A stretch of DNA of 64,000 nt from positions 433,608-497,607 of the forward strand of contig JAIEMV010000001.1 in the NCBI GenBank assembly GCA_019751875.1. Reading direction: 5' to 3'. The position numbers were made by a program, and so were the translations under genes. Of the stretch, positions 51,373-60,090 are shown piece after piece. Origin of the DNA: Hyphomicrobium sp. GTDB lineage: Bacteria > Pseudomonadota > Alphaproteobacteria > Rhizobiales > Hyphomicrobiaceae. The first letter of the stretch is position 1, and each line of letters begins with the position of its first letter. The notes beneath the pieces are model-generated. The model searched no databases. It was given only the letters and a program-made list of their open reading frames with translations, and was not told where the DNA came from.

Positions 51373-52100
51373 CCCCCGCTTTTCCACTCCGGGCCGCGCC
51401 GCACCGGCCGCTTGGACTGCACCGCTACATGCCGCTCTGTTGCCTCCAGAGCCCGCCGGCAGTCCGCTATTGCCGGGTCGCCGAACAGAGGGTCGGTTGG
51501 AGGGCTGTCCAGCACTGCGATTGCCTCTTTGATAAGACGTACGGCCTGCTCGTACTGGTCCTGCACCTCCGCCCCGATGGCCTGGAGCAGTAGGTCGACG
51601 ACAGGCGCGCTTTTCCCGGATGCGGAGCCCGCAAGCCGCAGAAGCTTCACGGCCGACCGCAGGTAATGGAACGCCTCCACGTCTGAGGCGTGCCGGCTGC
51701 TGAACTCGGCGGCGACCCGATCTTCCCGTTCGCGCGGAGCCGCGCTCAGGATCTCGTCAGCCTCATCGCTTTCATCCCGCACTTCTGGAACGCGCGCGAT
51801 GCCGAGATGGGATTCGGCGACATCGTAGGCACTTTCAGAACGCAGAAAGACCACCGACGACGCGGGCTCGCCCTGCTCGTCATAAAGCATGACGAGCGCC
51901 CGGCGGCGTTCAACCAGCGCGCGCCTTACGCCGCCAAGGTACAGCTCCGCTGTCCCTACCTTGTCGATCCAGCAATTGACCGGAGGATGCGCGCGGCGAA
52001 AATCCGCGAACCTCTTGTTCAGCGCATCGTGTAGCGCCGGGTCGTCCTGCGGACGACCCCACCAAGCCCCGTCATTTTTGTGATCCGCGCTGCCGGACAT
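51369..52100 (-). CDS. Hypothetical protein of the element
   Basis: The 243-residue soluble protein has an N-terminal half with VGTAELYLGGVRRALVERRRALVMLYDEQGEPASSVVFL (beta-rich) and a helical C-terminal half (VVDLLLQAIGAEVQDQYEQAVRLIKEAIAVL). I recognise no family. It lies between the small gene at 51184 and the partition pair, transcribed leftward like parA but 84 bp further on. Confidence 0.55.
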   Translation of the reverse strand: MSGSADHKNDGAWWGRPQDDPALHDALNKRFADFRRAHPPVNCWIDKVGTAELYLGGVRRALVERRRALVMLYDEQGEPASSVVFLRSESAYDVAESHLGIARVPEVRDESDEADEILSAAPREREDRVAAEFSSRHASDVEAFHYLRSAVKLLRLAGSASGKSAPVVDLLLQAIGAEVQDQYEQAVRLIKEAIAVLDSPPTDPLFGDPAIADCRRALEATERHVAVQSKRPVRRGPEWKSGG

Positions 52101-52183
52101 CGCGATTCTCTGTCTTGTCAGCCTAGCTGCGCAGCCGCCTCAAGTCTGCGCCTGCCATAACCTACACGAAAGCCTGCGTTTGA

Positions 52184-52561
52184 TCAGCGGTCTTGCTTCT
52201 TCTCGGGGGCATGACCGTGTTCTCGCTGAAGAAGCGCGACGGCGCGCTCCAGCGTTTCTCCGAGTCCCCAGCCCTGCGCATCGGCAATCGCGCAAAACTC
52301 TTCAATCGTCTCAGGGCGGGCTTTCAGATTGAACTGCGCGTTGCGCCCTGTGCGCCGCCGGCGCGGTGGGTCTGAACGAACGGCCTGCTTCGCCGGTTCG
52401 GGCTGCGGTTCCCGGCTGCGGAATCCAGCGGCGGCGGCGGCTTTTTCGGTCGCCACCTTGGGCGGCTTTTCATTGACGGCTGGCGCGCGCGGCATCCAGT
52501 CGCTCGCATTGAAATCTTCTAGGGCATCGGCAAAGCCTAGATCAGCGCGGTTGTCGGTCAT
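52184..52561 (-). CDS. ParA partner/stability protein, StbB/ParG-like
   Basis: ATG 52561 gives 125 residues (a GTG at 52567 would overlap parA). The N-terminal part is disordered and basic (RSDPPRRRRTGRNAQFNLKARPETIEEFCAIADAQGWGLGETLERAVALLQREHG), ending in a ribbon-helix-helix-like domain. Small proteins of this kind directly downstream of parA bind the centromere site. The TAGCTA-rich array upstream of parA is the candidate site. Confidence 0.7.
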   Translation of the reverse strand: MTDNRADLGFADALEDFNASDWMPRAPAVNEKPPKVATEKAAAAAGFRSREPQPEPAKQAVRSDPPRRRRTGRNAQFNLKARPETIEEFCAIADAQGWGLGETLERAVALLQREHGHAPEKKQDR

Positions 52562-52563
52562 GA

Positions 52564-53250
52564 TCACGCTACCTTGGCGGCCATCGTGCCGCCCTTCAGT
52601 TTCGCAATGACCTCGCCCGCAAAGGCCCGGGCGTTCTCAATGGCTCTATCCACATTGCTGACTTGATCGCTGCGAAGCTCAGAGAGCAGTCCACCAAAAT
52701 CAAAGATGTCGCGGAAGGCGGCACGCTCGACGATGGACGTGGAGAACACGTCAATCGACGCCTTATCAAGTTGCTCGCGAACATTGCGCAGTGCGCGCGA
52801 TGTGACAGCGGCGCTGGTGCGGGTCAGGAGGATGCTGTGGGGAATCTGCCGGCGCGAGAGGCGCTCTTGATTGCGGATGAGCCTGATAGTCTTGGCCGCG
52901 CCCTTCGCGTCCATGGACGCACCCTGCGCCGGGATGATGACAAGGTCTGACATGCCAATGGCATTGGCGACCATGAGGCTGGCCGTGCCTTCAAGATCGA
53001 CGATGACGAACTGCGCTTTGGCGGCGGCGTTCTCGATAAGATCGACAATCGTGTCTTCGGTCACGTCCGCGATGATATCGATGTTGGACGGCTTGCCCGG
53101 CATTTTGCCCCACTGCGAAATCCAGCGCTCAGGGTCTGCGTCAATGACGGTGACGCGTGCGCCTTTGGCGGCGAGTTCTCCTGCAAGAAGCAAAGCTGAT
53201 GTTGTTTTTCCGGCTCCACCTTTGGGATTGGCAAATGAAACTACAGGCAT
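52564..53250 (-). CDS. ParA-family partition ATPase
   Basis: The 228-residue ATPase has the deviant Walker A SFANPKGGAGKTTSALLLAGELA, VIDADPERWISQWGKM, DLEGTASLMVANAIGMSDLVIIPAQGASMDAKGA (motif A'/B) and a C-terminal helix-rich region. It is of the short ParA type (StbA/ParA-like) lacking an N-terminal HTH. Together with the small downstream protein it would stabilise the circular form of the element. The gene is preceded by an AT-rich repeat array. Confidence 0.87.
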   Translation of the reverse strand: MPVVSFANPKGGAGKTTSALLLAGELAAKGARVTVIDADPERWISQWGKMPGKPSNIDIIADVTEDTIVDLIENAAAKAQFVIVDLEGTASLMVANAIGMSDLVIIPAQGASMDAKGAAKTIRLIRNQERLSRRQIPHSILLTRTSAAVTSRALRNVREQLDKASIDVFSTSIVERAAFRDIFDFGGLLSELRSDQVSNVDRAIENARAFAGEVIAKLKGGTMAAKVA

Positions 53251-53304
53251 GCACGCTCACTATGTAAAAGATTAAATGAATCACCTTCTTGCAAAATAAT
53301 ACCA

Positions 53305-53458
53305 GATAGCTACTGGCTACCAAACAGCAATCTATTGGTTATCCGATAGCTACTGGCTACTAAGCAGCAATCTATTAGATATCGGATAGCTAGTTAATAT
53401 CCCGAAAGTAGCTACCCGCTATCATGCAAGTAGCTATCAGGAAGCTATCCGTTAGCTA
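53305..53458. repeat. TAGCTA-rich repeat array, candidate centromere/iterons
   Basis: TAGCTA occurs at 53307, 53347, 53397, 53409, 53431 and 53453. The first two lie in near-identical 40-bp units (GATAGCTACTGGCTAC followed by AGCAATCTATT). The array lies 55-208 bp upstream of parA. A partition site bound by the small partner protein is the simplest reading. Confidence 0.7.
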
Positions 53459-53734
53459 GCTGATACCGCTTCCCGGCCCACACCGCCCGGAACTGAAGCA
53501 AATCGCACGCCGCTAGGCACGAGATATGACAAGAGATTCGGTGATTCTGCGGGTAATTGCACGATTCGGCTGTCTCAGGGCCGCGCCGAGAATCAGACAG
53601 CAGTGCACGAAAGCCCTGCAAACCCGCATCGCGGGACAACCGACTTGCTATAGGCGGAGACATTGCTGACAATTTGTTGTGGCTCCACAAGAGCCGCGCC
53701 CGTCTTCAATCACTCAAGAGGCGATTTTGAAATA

Positions 53735-53765
53735 ACAAAAAGAAAACCCGCCAAGAAGGGCGGGT
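53735..53765 (-). terminator. Leftward intrinsic terminator without an ORF upstream
   Basis: On the minus strand ACCCGCC pairs with GGCGGGT and is followed by TTTTCTTTTTG. It sits in the non-coding control region and may end a small RNA. Confidence 0.6.
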
Positions 53766-53903
53766 CGCTCGATAAATCGAGATATTCGTGAATTCAGCAC
53801 TCCGAATATCTCATGCTCTAAAACTAATCGCAATACATTTTTGCGATGAGATCGCGCGCCCATATTTTCTGCGGGTTTTCTCCGAACGATAAGGAGAAAC
53901 TAA

Positions 53904-54593
53904 ATGACTATGCAAAATGACGCGCAGGCCGCTTTCATCGAATCGGCGCGCACCCTCAAGAATCGCGCTTCGTCGTTCCAGACTTTGCACGTCCCAACAA
54001 TCGATCCGGAGCGCCGCCAGCGATCACTGCAAACCTGCCACCGGTATGCGGCGACCGAGCGTCCGCGCCGCGCGGTCTCGCACACGGGCAATGGCTACGT
54101 GCCGGAGCTGGCCGCGCGCATCGAAGATGATCCGAACCTAACCGATGGCGCGCGGCGATGCGCGCGCAAACTGGCGGAGCTGACCTATCGCCAGAACAGA
54201 GAAGGGCGGGTACTGCCGGTAACGGTCACTTACCTTGCTCGCGCGCTCGGCCGCTGCCGCCGTTCGGTGCAACGCTATCTCCGCCAGCTGGAGGAGGGGG
54301 GCTATGTCGCGGTCGAGGTGGTAGCCTCACCGCGCTCGCGCATGTGCATCGGGCTCATGGTCCGACTGCTCGCGCCGCTTCTGGCCGCCCATCACCGTCA
54401 AAGCTGGCCGCAAAGCGCCCAGAACCCAGGGGCGACACCAGAGTCACTGAATCATAGGTTCAGGTTATTATTTCAAGGAAAGGCTTGCAGCATGCCCGTC
54501 GACCAATGGGCACTGCGGTGCATGGACGGCGTGTTCCGCTCCCTTATGAAAACGAAACCGCTCACAGCACTGCCGCCGGTCCATCTCGCCTAA
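53904..54593 (+). CDS. Helix-turn-helix protein of the element, possible replication/transfer regulator
   Basis: AAGGAG lies 7 nt before ATG 53904. The 229 residues include a winged-HTH-like core: VPELAARIEDDPNLTDGARRCARKLAELTYRQNREGRVLPVTVTYLARALGRCRRSVQRYLRQLEEGGYVAVEVV. The C-terminal part shows no known domain. Position next to parA and the repeat array suggests control of element replication or maintenance. No initiator motifs are evident. Confidence 0.65.
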   Translation: MTMQNDAQAAFIESARTLKNRASSFQTLHVPTIDPERRQRSLQTCHRYAATERPRRAVSHTGNGYVPELAARIEDDPNLTDGARRCARKLAELTYRQNREGRVLPVTVTYLARALGRCRRSVQRYLRQLEEGGYVAVEVVASPRSRMCIGLMVRLLAPLLAAHHRQSWPQSAQNPGATPESLNHRFRLLFQGKACSMPVDQWALRCMDGVFRSLMKTKPLTALPPVHLA

Positions 54594-54727
54594 GAGAACG
54601 GCTTCATCAGCAGGGCCAATTCCTGCCCGGTAGAGGGGCGGAGTGGTCAGTATTGCCTTCAGGGGGTGGGTTTGGCGTGTTCAGTGCCAGAACCCGCCAT
54701 AGCGCAACGTCACGAAAAGGCGGGGCG

Positions 54728-55375
54728 TTACGCCGCCAGCCTTCGCGCCGCGATCCGATGATAGTTGCGGTCCAGCTCTATGCCGACATAGTCGCAATCA
54801 GCCTCGCAAGCCGCGACAAGGGTCGATCCCGAACCGCAGAACGGGTCCAGCACCAGCCCGCCTTCGGGGCAGAACGCCTCGATCAGAGGCTTCAGGATAG
54901 CCACTGGTTTCTGCGTCGGATGCAGGCGGTTCCCCGTGTAAGGGAAGTCGATGACATCAGCCGGCGGGTTCTCTGGCAAAGCGGGGCGGCCCTTGGCCAG
55001 CACATAGGCGGACTCGTGCGTGTAGCTGACGAACCGGGAAGCGGACGCGTATTTCTTCCGAAAGACGATGTGGCCTACGATCCGGAAACCGGCCGCGCGC
55101 CAGGCGCCCATGAACCGGTCGGTTTGCGTCCAGCCGTAAAAGCTCACGCACAGGCTGTCGGGTTTTAAAACCCGGAACATCTCACGCGCGGCCGGTCCTA
55201 GCCAACGGCCATTGTCATCATTGATGATGCGGCGACCGTCGCGGGATTGATAGCGCACGAGATAGGGCGGGTCGGTCAGGATGAAGTCCACCGAGCGGGC
55301 GGGCATCCGGCGCATGACGCTGATGCAATCACCTTGATGGATCACGTTGCGGGAAAAGAGACTGGTCTGGTTCAT
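54728..55375 (-). CDS. Solitary DNA methyltransferase (beta-type, DPPY)
   Basis: ATG 55375 gives 215 residues. Order: DCISVMRRMPARSVDFILTDPPYLVRY (catalytic DPPY), a variable recognition region, then HPTQKPVAILKPLIEAFCPEGGLVLDPFCGSGSTLVAACEADCDYVGIELD with the SAM-binding FxGxG. The catalytic motif before the SAM motif marks the beta class (N6-adenine or N4-cytosine). No restriction gene adjoins, so it is probably an orphan protecting the element or regulating it. Confidence 0.88.
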   Translation of the reverse strand: MNQTSLFSRNVIHQGDCISVMRRMPARSVDFILTDPPYLVRYQSRDGRRIINDDNGRWLGPAAREMFRVLKPDSLCVSFYGWTQTDRFMGAWRAAGFRIVGHIVFRKKYASASRFVSYTHESAYVLAKGRPALPENPPADVIDFPYTGNRLHPTQKPVAILKPLIEAFCPEGGLVLDPFCGSGSTLVAACEADCDYVGIELDRNYHRIAARRLAA

Positions 55376-55640
55376 GGCGTCCTCCGGCCTTGTTTTTTGC
55401 GTTTCGACGCGGAGGGACAGGACGGCTTGCCAAGGAGGCGGCGCACCGCAGAGAACACGGCCAACACGGGAGCGCATGCGAAGGAGCGGGCAGGCCGTTG
55501 CGCCGACGACTGCGGGCCGTCACCGCTGCGATCCTCTCCGAAACGCCACAAGGCCGGATGCCCGGCAGACCCGGTTTTCCCGCCTGACGTGACCAGACCG
55601 TGCTCAATCCAGCAGAGATGCTGCCGGGCAGTGTCCGGCC

Positions 55641-55901
55641 ATGGACACGCCGGGCCACAAGCAGATTGATTGCGCGCATGCGGAGCGCCACGGCTTCCGC
55701 GTGGGCGATGATCTTGCGGACCTGCCGGTTTCGGACGCTGAGTTAGACGCCGTTGAAGCCTTCCTGATGGCCGCATTCCGGGCCGTGATGGCGGGCGAAA
55801 CTCCGCCCAAAGCCAAGGATTCCGGCGGTTTCGACTCGGATCAGCCGCAAACCCATGCTGATATCGCCTCCACAAACCGGGTTCGGAGACGAGCACGATG
55901 A
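55641..55901 (+). CDS. Small hypothetical protein preceding the recombinase
   Basis: The 86-residue protein (MDTPGHKQIDCAHAERHGFRVGDDLADLPVSDAELDAVEAFLMAAFRAVMAGETPPKAKDSGG) overlaps the recombinase start as ATGA, which argues for co-translation. The C-terminus is polar and probably disordered. No family is recognised; it could be a recombination directionality factor, by position only. Confidence 0.55.
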   Translation: MDTPGHKQIDCAHAERHGFRVGDDLADLPVSDAELDAVEAFLMAAFRAVMAGETPPKAKDSGGFDSDQPQTHADIASTNRVRRRAR

Positions 55902-57580
55902 AGACCATGTCCGCATCTGCCGATCAGGGCGCGCCGCTCCGGGCCGCGCTCTACATGCGCGTGTCTACGGGCCGGCAGGCGGAGAGTGACCTCTCGATCC
56001 CCGATCAGCGCCGACAGGCGATAGCCTTCTGCGCCGCGCGCGGCTGGACCGTGGCGGCCGAATTCGTCGATGCCGGCTTATCCGGCACAACCGACAACCG
56101 GCCAGAGCTGCAACGCCTTCTTGAGATCGCCACTGGCGGCGGCTCACCCTTCGACGTGGTGCTGGTGCATTCGCTTAGCCGCTTCATGCGCGATGCGTTC
56201 TTGCAGGAAATGCACGTCCGCCGTCTCGCGAAAGCTGGCGTGCGACTTGTCTCGATGACGCAGGAAGTGGGCGATGACCCCGTCGGCGTCATGGTCCGGC
56301 AAGTCTTCGCACTGTTCGACGAATACCAGTCGAACGAAATCCGCAAACACGTCAGCCGCTCCATGAACGAGAATGCCCGGCAGGGCTTCTGGAATGGTGC
56401 GGCTCCGCCGTTTGGCTACACGACTGTGGCGGCCGGGGAGCGCGGCGCGCGCATCAAGAAAAAGCTCGCCGTCGACCCTGTCGAGGCAGAGACCGTGCGC
56501 CTCATCTTCCGGCTCCTGATGGAAGGAGACGGTATCTCCGGCCCCATGGGTATCAAGGCGGCGGTGTGCTGGCTGAACGAGCGCGGCTACCGCACGCGCG
56601 GCGGGGCGCGGTGGGGCATTGGTCCGCTACATAGCCTTGTCACCAACACGGTGTACAAGGGTGAGGCGGTGTTCAACCGCAAGGACTCCAAGACCCGCAA
56701 GGAAAAGCCGGCCTCCGAGCACATCGTCGTTGCTTGCGATCCGATCATCGAACCGGCCAAATTCGATGCCCTCCAGGCGAGCCTCAAGGCCCGCAATCCG
56801 AAGGTCGCGCCGCCGCGCGTTGTCACCGGGCCGATCCTGCTCACTGGCATCGCCACCTGCGCCAGCTGCGGCGGGGGCATGACGATCCGTACGGGGAAGT
56901 CAGGCCGCTATCGATATTATGTCTGCGCGACCTGCGCGCAGAAGGGCAAAACGGCCTGCAAGGGCCGTTCGGTACCCATGGACCGGCTTGATGATGCAGT
57001 CATGGAGCGGATCAGCGAACAGCTTCTGACCTCGGAGCGGGTGGGGGCGCTGCTGCGCGGCCTGATGGATCGCCAGACCCGCAAGGACGAAGACCACGTA
57101 AGCCGCCTGTCGGCGCTCCGGGCGAAGCTCACCGACGCCGAAAACCGGCTGAACCGACTCTATCAAGCCATCGAGAACGGCATCGCTGATCCCGCAGACC
57201 CGACCCTGAAAGACCGAGTCTCTGCCATCAAGACCGAGCGGGACATTGCCCAAACGGCCTTTGACCGGGCCGTCGCCGAAATGCGCCCCGAAGCGCGGGT
57301 CACAGAGGACAAGATCGCGGCTTTCGTCGAGGTCATGCGCCAGAACGTGCTGACCGGCGACACGTCCTTCCGCCGCTCATACCTGCGCGCCGTCATCGAC
57401 AAGGTCGAGGTCGATGATACGGAAATCCGAATCCACGGGCGGCGGACGGTTCTGGAGCGTCTGGTGATGGGGGGAGGGGCGGCTCCGGCGGGAGTGCCCA
57501 GTTTTGTTCGTGAATGGCGCACCCGGCAGGATTCGAACCTGCGACCTTTGGATTCGGAATCCAACACTCTATCCAACTGA
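55898..57580 (+). CDS. Large serine recombinase (integrase of the element)
   Basis: 560 residues. The resolvase catalytic domain is at the N-terminus ([35 protein letters not shown], catalytic Ser in YMRVSTGRQ, then [15 protein letters not shown]). The recombinase domain ([14 protein letters not shown]...[21 protein letters not shown]), zinc ribbon ([36 protein letters not shown]) and coiled coil follow. The last ~22 codons read antisense through the host tRNA-Arg gene, so this C-terminus exists only in the integrated state. It should catalyse integration at the tRNA and, with a helper, excision. Confidence 0.92.
   Translation: MKTMSASADQGAPLRAALYMRVSTGRQAESDLSIPDQRRQAIAFCAARGWTVAAEFVDAGLSGTTDNRPELQRLLEIATGGGSPFDVVLVHSLSRFMRDAFLQEMHVRRLAKAGVRLVSMTQEVGDDPVGVMVRQVFALFDEYQSNEIRKHVSRSMNENARQGFWNGAAPPFGYTTVAAGERGARIKKKLAVDPVEAETVRLIFRLLMEGDGISGPMGIKAAVCWLNERGYRTRGGARWGIGPLHSLVTNTVYKGEAVFNRKDSKTRKEKPASEHIVVACDPIIEPAKFDALQASLKARNPKVAPPRVVTGPILLTGIATCASCGGGMTIRTGKSGRYRYYVCATCAQKGKTACKGRSVPMDRLDDAVMERISEQLLTSERVGALLRGLMDRQTRKDEDHVSRLSALRAKLTDAENRLNRLYQAIENGIADPADPTLKDRVSAIKTERDIAQTAFDRAVAEMRPEARVTEDKIAAFVEVMRQNVLTGDTSFRRSYLRAVIDKVEVDDTEIRIHGRRTVLERLVMGGGAAPAGVPSFVREWRTRQDSNLRPLDSESNTLSN
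57514..57532. repeat. attR-like sequence at the tRNA-Arg 3' end
   Basis: ATGGCGCACCCGGCAGGAT spans the CCA end, acceptor stem and part of the T arm of tRNA-Arg, and matches 27818-27836 at 17 of 19 positions. It lies inside the recombinase reading frame. Confidence 0.75.
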
Positions 57581-57591
57581 GCTACGGGTGC
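57515..57591 (-). tRNA. tRNA-Arg(CCG)
   Basis: The minus strand reads GCACCCG (acceptor) TAGCTCAGTTGGATAGAG (D arm), TTGGA-TTCCGAA-TCCAA (anticodon arm, anticodon CCG), AGGTC variable loop, GCAGGTTCGAATCCTGC (T arm), CGGGTGC acceptor, discriminator G and encoded CCA; 77 nt. It is intact after insertion of the mobile element at its 3' end. Confidence 0.95.
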
Positions 57592-57705
57592 ATCCGCGCC
57601 GCCGAGGCGGCCGGGACCTGCTAGATAGCTCATTCGGGTGCCGCCCGCAAATGCCCGAACCTGCGGGCTGACGGGAGGCCGATTTCGAACAACGGCGGAG
57701 CCAAA

Positions 57706-58185
57706 ATGCCTGACATGCGTCCTCCCCGGCCGGGGGAACGGTCGATCGATCTTCCGGAAGAGTTCGATGCCTCAATTTACTTCATTGGGCGCATCCATAC
57801 GCCGTGGCAGACGACCGGTGCGTGTCCCAAGAACAGTGCGGCGCGACGGGAGGTGCTGGCGACCGTGGACCTCGCCCCCCGCTTTGCCGAGGGACTCGAG
57901 GGCATCGAACTGATGTCGCATCTGATCTTGCTCTATTGGCTGGATCGATCGGCGAGAAACCTGATCGTGCAGGCGCCGAGCCATGCGCCGAAGCCGCGCG
58001 GGGTGTTCGCGCTGCGCTCTCCGGTGAGGCCCAACCCGATCGGCTTGTCAGTTGTGGAACTTGTTTCCGTTGCGGGAACCTCACTGACCATCCGCAACAT
58101 CGATTGCGTCGACGGGACGCCGTTGATCGACATAAAGCCATATTTCGCCTCGACCGACAGCGTGCCTGACGCGCGGCGGCCTTGA
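57706..58185 (+). CDS. TrmO/TsaA-family tRNA methyltransferase
   Basis: The 159-residue protein has the TsaA/TrmO beta-barrel signatures: IYFIGRIHTPWQTTGACPKN, ATVDLAPRFAEGLEGIELMSHLILLYWLDRS, GVFALRSPVRPNPIGLSVVELVSVAGTSLTIRNIDCVDGTPLIDIKPY. TrmO N6-methylates t6A37 in tRNA-Thr. It is the first chromosomal gene to the right of the tRNA. Confidence 0.88.
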   Translation: MPDMRPPRPGERSIDLPEEFDASIYFIGRIHTPWQTTGACPKNSAARREVLATVDLAPRFAEGLEGIELMSHLILLYWLDRSARNLIVQAPSHAPKPRGVFALRSPVRPNPIGLSVVELVSVAGTSLTIRNIDCVDGTPLIDIKPYFASTDSVPDARRP

Positions 58186-59250
58186 TCACGCTTTCGGCGT
58201 GGCCAGCGCGGAACTGCCGGTCAAGTCGCGGTGGGCATGCCGGAGGTGCCTCCGCCGTACGCTTGGCGGTTCCTCAAACCAGCGCTGGCAGGCGCGGGAA
58301 AAAGCCGACAATTCGGAAAAGCCGAGTAACAGCGCAATTTCGCTCAAGGGCAGATCCGTGTCGCGGAGGTAGTCTTCGGCCAGTTGCCGGCGCGTGGTCT
58401 GGAGCAAGTCTTCGAAGGAGGTTCCCTCGGCGGCCAGTCGCGCTTGTAGAGCCCGCGGGGAAGTTCCGTCCTCAACAGCGATAGTTTCAAGCGTCACGTC
58501 GCCATGGCCCAACCTGCGCGAAATCACTTTTTTGATAACGTATGGGTATCCTTGTTCTGTACAACGTTCACGAAGCATTCGTTCGCCGAGATCTTCCAGA
58601 ATAGTAAACAACTTGGGATCGGCTGAAGCATTGCGAAGATCGAGCGTGTTTGTAGCGATAAACAGCCGGGTTTCCTTCGCCGCATACGAAATCGACGGAC
58701 CGAGAACACGATGCAATAGAGCTTTGCAGGGTAGTTCCGGGCACGCCAACTCAATGTGGACCGGGTCCCAGTTACCGCCAGCGGCAGTGCGCAGACGAGC
58801 AACAGTCGCCCCGGTTGCAAAGAGGAGATATTGCGTTGCCCGACTTTGCACACGAGGCACGAGGCGCCAGGCCAGCGTAGTAACCGCGCCATCGTTTTTC
58901 ACTGCAATCGTGACCGGGTGAATGACAAGCGACAGGTAACGGACAAGGACGTTCAGTGCATCCCGGACCGACGCTGCGTTACGCAGTAAATATCCGTAAG
59001 CACCGGTTTCCCCGGGATTGAACGCTTCAGCCCACTGAGCTCCAAAACAGGGTGACGATGTGGCCAATGCGGCCGCGTCGAAAATTGCGAGGATTTGATC
59101 GAGTGGAACTTCCGTGTGTTCAGTCGCAAGCATCTCAGGGTTGGTGTGGGCCGCTTTGAGTACATCAGTATACAGAACCCCTTGTTTTTGCAGGAAGGTA
59201 TCCATTCCGTGCAAAATCGCTGGATTCACATAAGGGCCCTTGCTCAACAT
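58186..59250 (-). CDS. AraC-family regulator with N-terminal arabinose-binding-like domain
   Basis: I prefer ATG 59250 (MLSKGPYVNPAILHGMDTFLQKQGV), giving 354 residues; the open frame begins at GTG/ATG 59325. The long N-terminal domain resembles the Arabinose_bd group of OruR/ArgR-type AraC proteins (VPLDQILAIFDAAALATSSPCFGAQWAEAFNPGETGAYGYLLRNAASVRDALNVLVRYLSLV). The C-terminus holds the double HTH: TSFEDLLQTTRRQLAEDYLRDTDLPLSEIALLLGFSELSAFSRACQRWFEEPPSVRR. The regulated genes are unknown; it diverges from a MarR-type gene. Confidence 0.87.
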   Translation of the reverse strand: MLSKGPYVNPAILHGMDTFLQKQGVLYTDVLKAAHTNPEMLATEHTEVPLDQILAIFDAAALATSSPCFGAQWAEAFNPGETGAYGYLLRNAASVRDALNVLVRYLSLVIHPVTIAVKNDGAVTTLAWRLVPRVQSRATQYLLFATGATVARLRTAAGGNWDPVHIELACPELPCKALLHRVLGPSISYAAKETRLFIATNTLDLRNASADPKLFTILEDLGERMLRERCTEQGYPYVIKKVISRRLGHGDVTLETIAVEDGTSPRALQARLAAEGTSFEDLLQTTRRQLAEDYLRDTDLPLSEIALLLGFSELSAFSRACQRWFEEPPSVRRRHLRHAHRDLTGSSALATPKA

Positions 59251-59471
59251 TTTGCTGCTCTTGAACACTCGGTGCGGAACCAATTCCCGACTTCGCGCTT
59301 CTATAATGCACGCACTTCTGACCATCTGGTCAAAAACAAGAATGATCGGTCAACCCGATCATGATCGAAAGACCTAATCTCACACTCGGCAGTGGGTGAA
59401 TTTCGTGGCGTCCACGGTGAGAATAGCGCCCGCTTAGAAATGAAGTGCGATTATGAGGAAAGGTTTTCAAA

Positions 59472-59954
59472 ATGAATGCTCCTGTCAACTTGGTATCAAC
59501 GAGCACAACTCACCTACTGCATCGCGCTGGTCAGTTGGCTGAAGATTTATTCGCTCGCTCGATTGGCGAAATCGGCATTACCGCGCGCCAGTTTGTCGTG
59601 CTGTCGGTGGTCGATGGTCTCGAAGATCCGAGTCAGACGGCATTGTGCGAAATCTCGGGGATCGATAGATCGACGTTGGCGGACATCGTTCGTCGGCTGG
59701 TCTCGCGTGGATTGCTGTCGCGTCGCCGAACTCGGCAGGATGCTCGGATGTATGCGGTGCGAATCACGCCGGAGGGCAAGGAAGTGCTTCAGCGCGCTCT
59801 GCCAATTGCAGCAAAGGTGGACGAGTCGCTCGTGGAGTCACTCAGTCCGGAACAGCGGGAAGAGTTCAGCACGTATCTCCAGAAGGTCGTGTCGCGGCAG
59901 GGGCCGAGAGAGACTTCGCGGGACAGAAGCGCTGAAACCGAGTTGAGGACCTAG
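59472..59954 (+). CDS. MarR-family transcriptional regulator
   Basis: The 160-residue winged-helix protein: LLHRAGQLAEDLFARSIGEIGITARQFVVLSVVDGLEDPSQTALCEISGIDRSTLADIVRRLVSRGLLSRRRTRQDARMYAVRITPEGKEVLQRALPIAAKVDES. The recognition helix and DxR wing typical of MarR are present. GAGGAAAGG lies upstream. It is divergent from the AraC-type gene with a 220-bp shared control region. Confidence 0.88.
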   Translation: MNAPVNLVSTSTTHLLHRAGQLAEDLFARSIGEIGITARQFVVLSVVDGLEDPSQTALCEISGIDRSTLADIVRRLVSRGLLSRRRTRQDARMYAVRITPEGKEVLQRALPIAAKVDESLVESLSPEQREEFSTYLQKVVSRQGPRETSRDRSAETELRT

Positions 59955-60090
59955 AGTCGGCTCGGCCGGTCGTCGATCGACATGGGCACCTCGCCTCTCG
60001 GAAGCGGTGCCCATGTTCGTTGGAAGCCTGGGCCAAGCAGTGGCAAGTAGGACTAGCGCTGGAAGGCGTTCTGCCTATAGTCCGCGCTTG

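Larger units (their letters stand above)
53251..53903. other. AT-rich control region between parA and HTH gene
   Basis: The 653-bp divergent gap contains the TAGCTA array (53305-53460), a leftward terminator hairpin (53735-53765) and a perfect 10-bp inverted repeat GAGATATTCG/CGAATATCTC (53779-53788, 53803-53812). A TCGCAA...TTGCGA hairpin is near 53828-53846. A strong leftward terminator without a leftward ORF ahead of it suggests a small antisense RNA from about 53870 to 53735. Confidence 0.55.

Noticed and set aside
57516..57580. C-terminal [14 protein letters not shown] as a recombinase domain
   Set aside because: This is the translation of the antisense strand of tRNA-Arg, a junction effect rather than a conserved domain.
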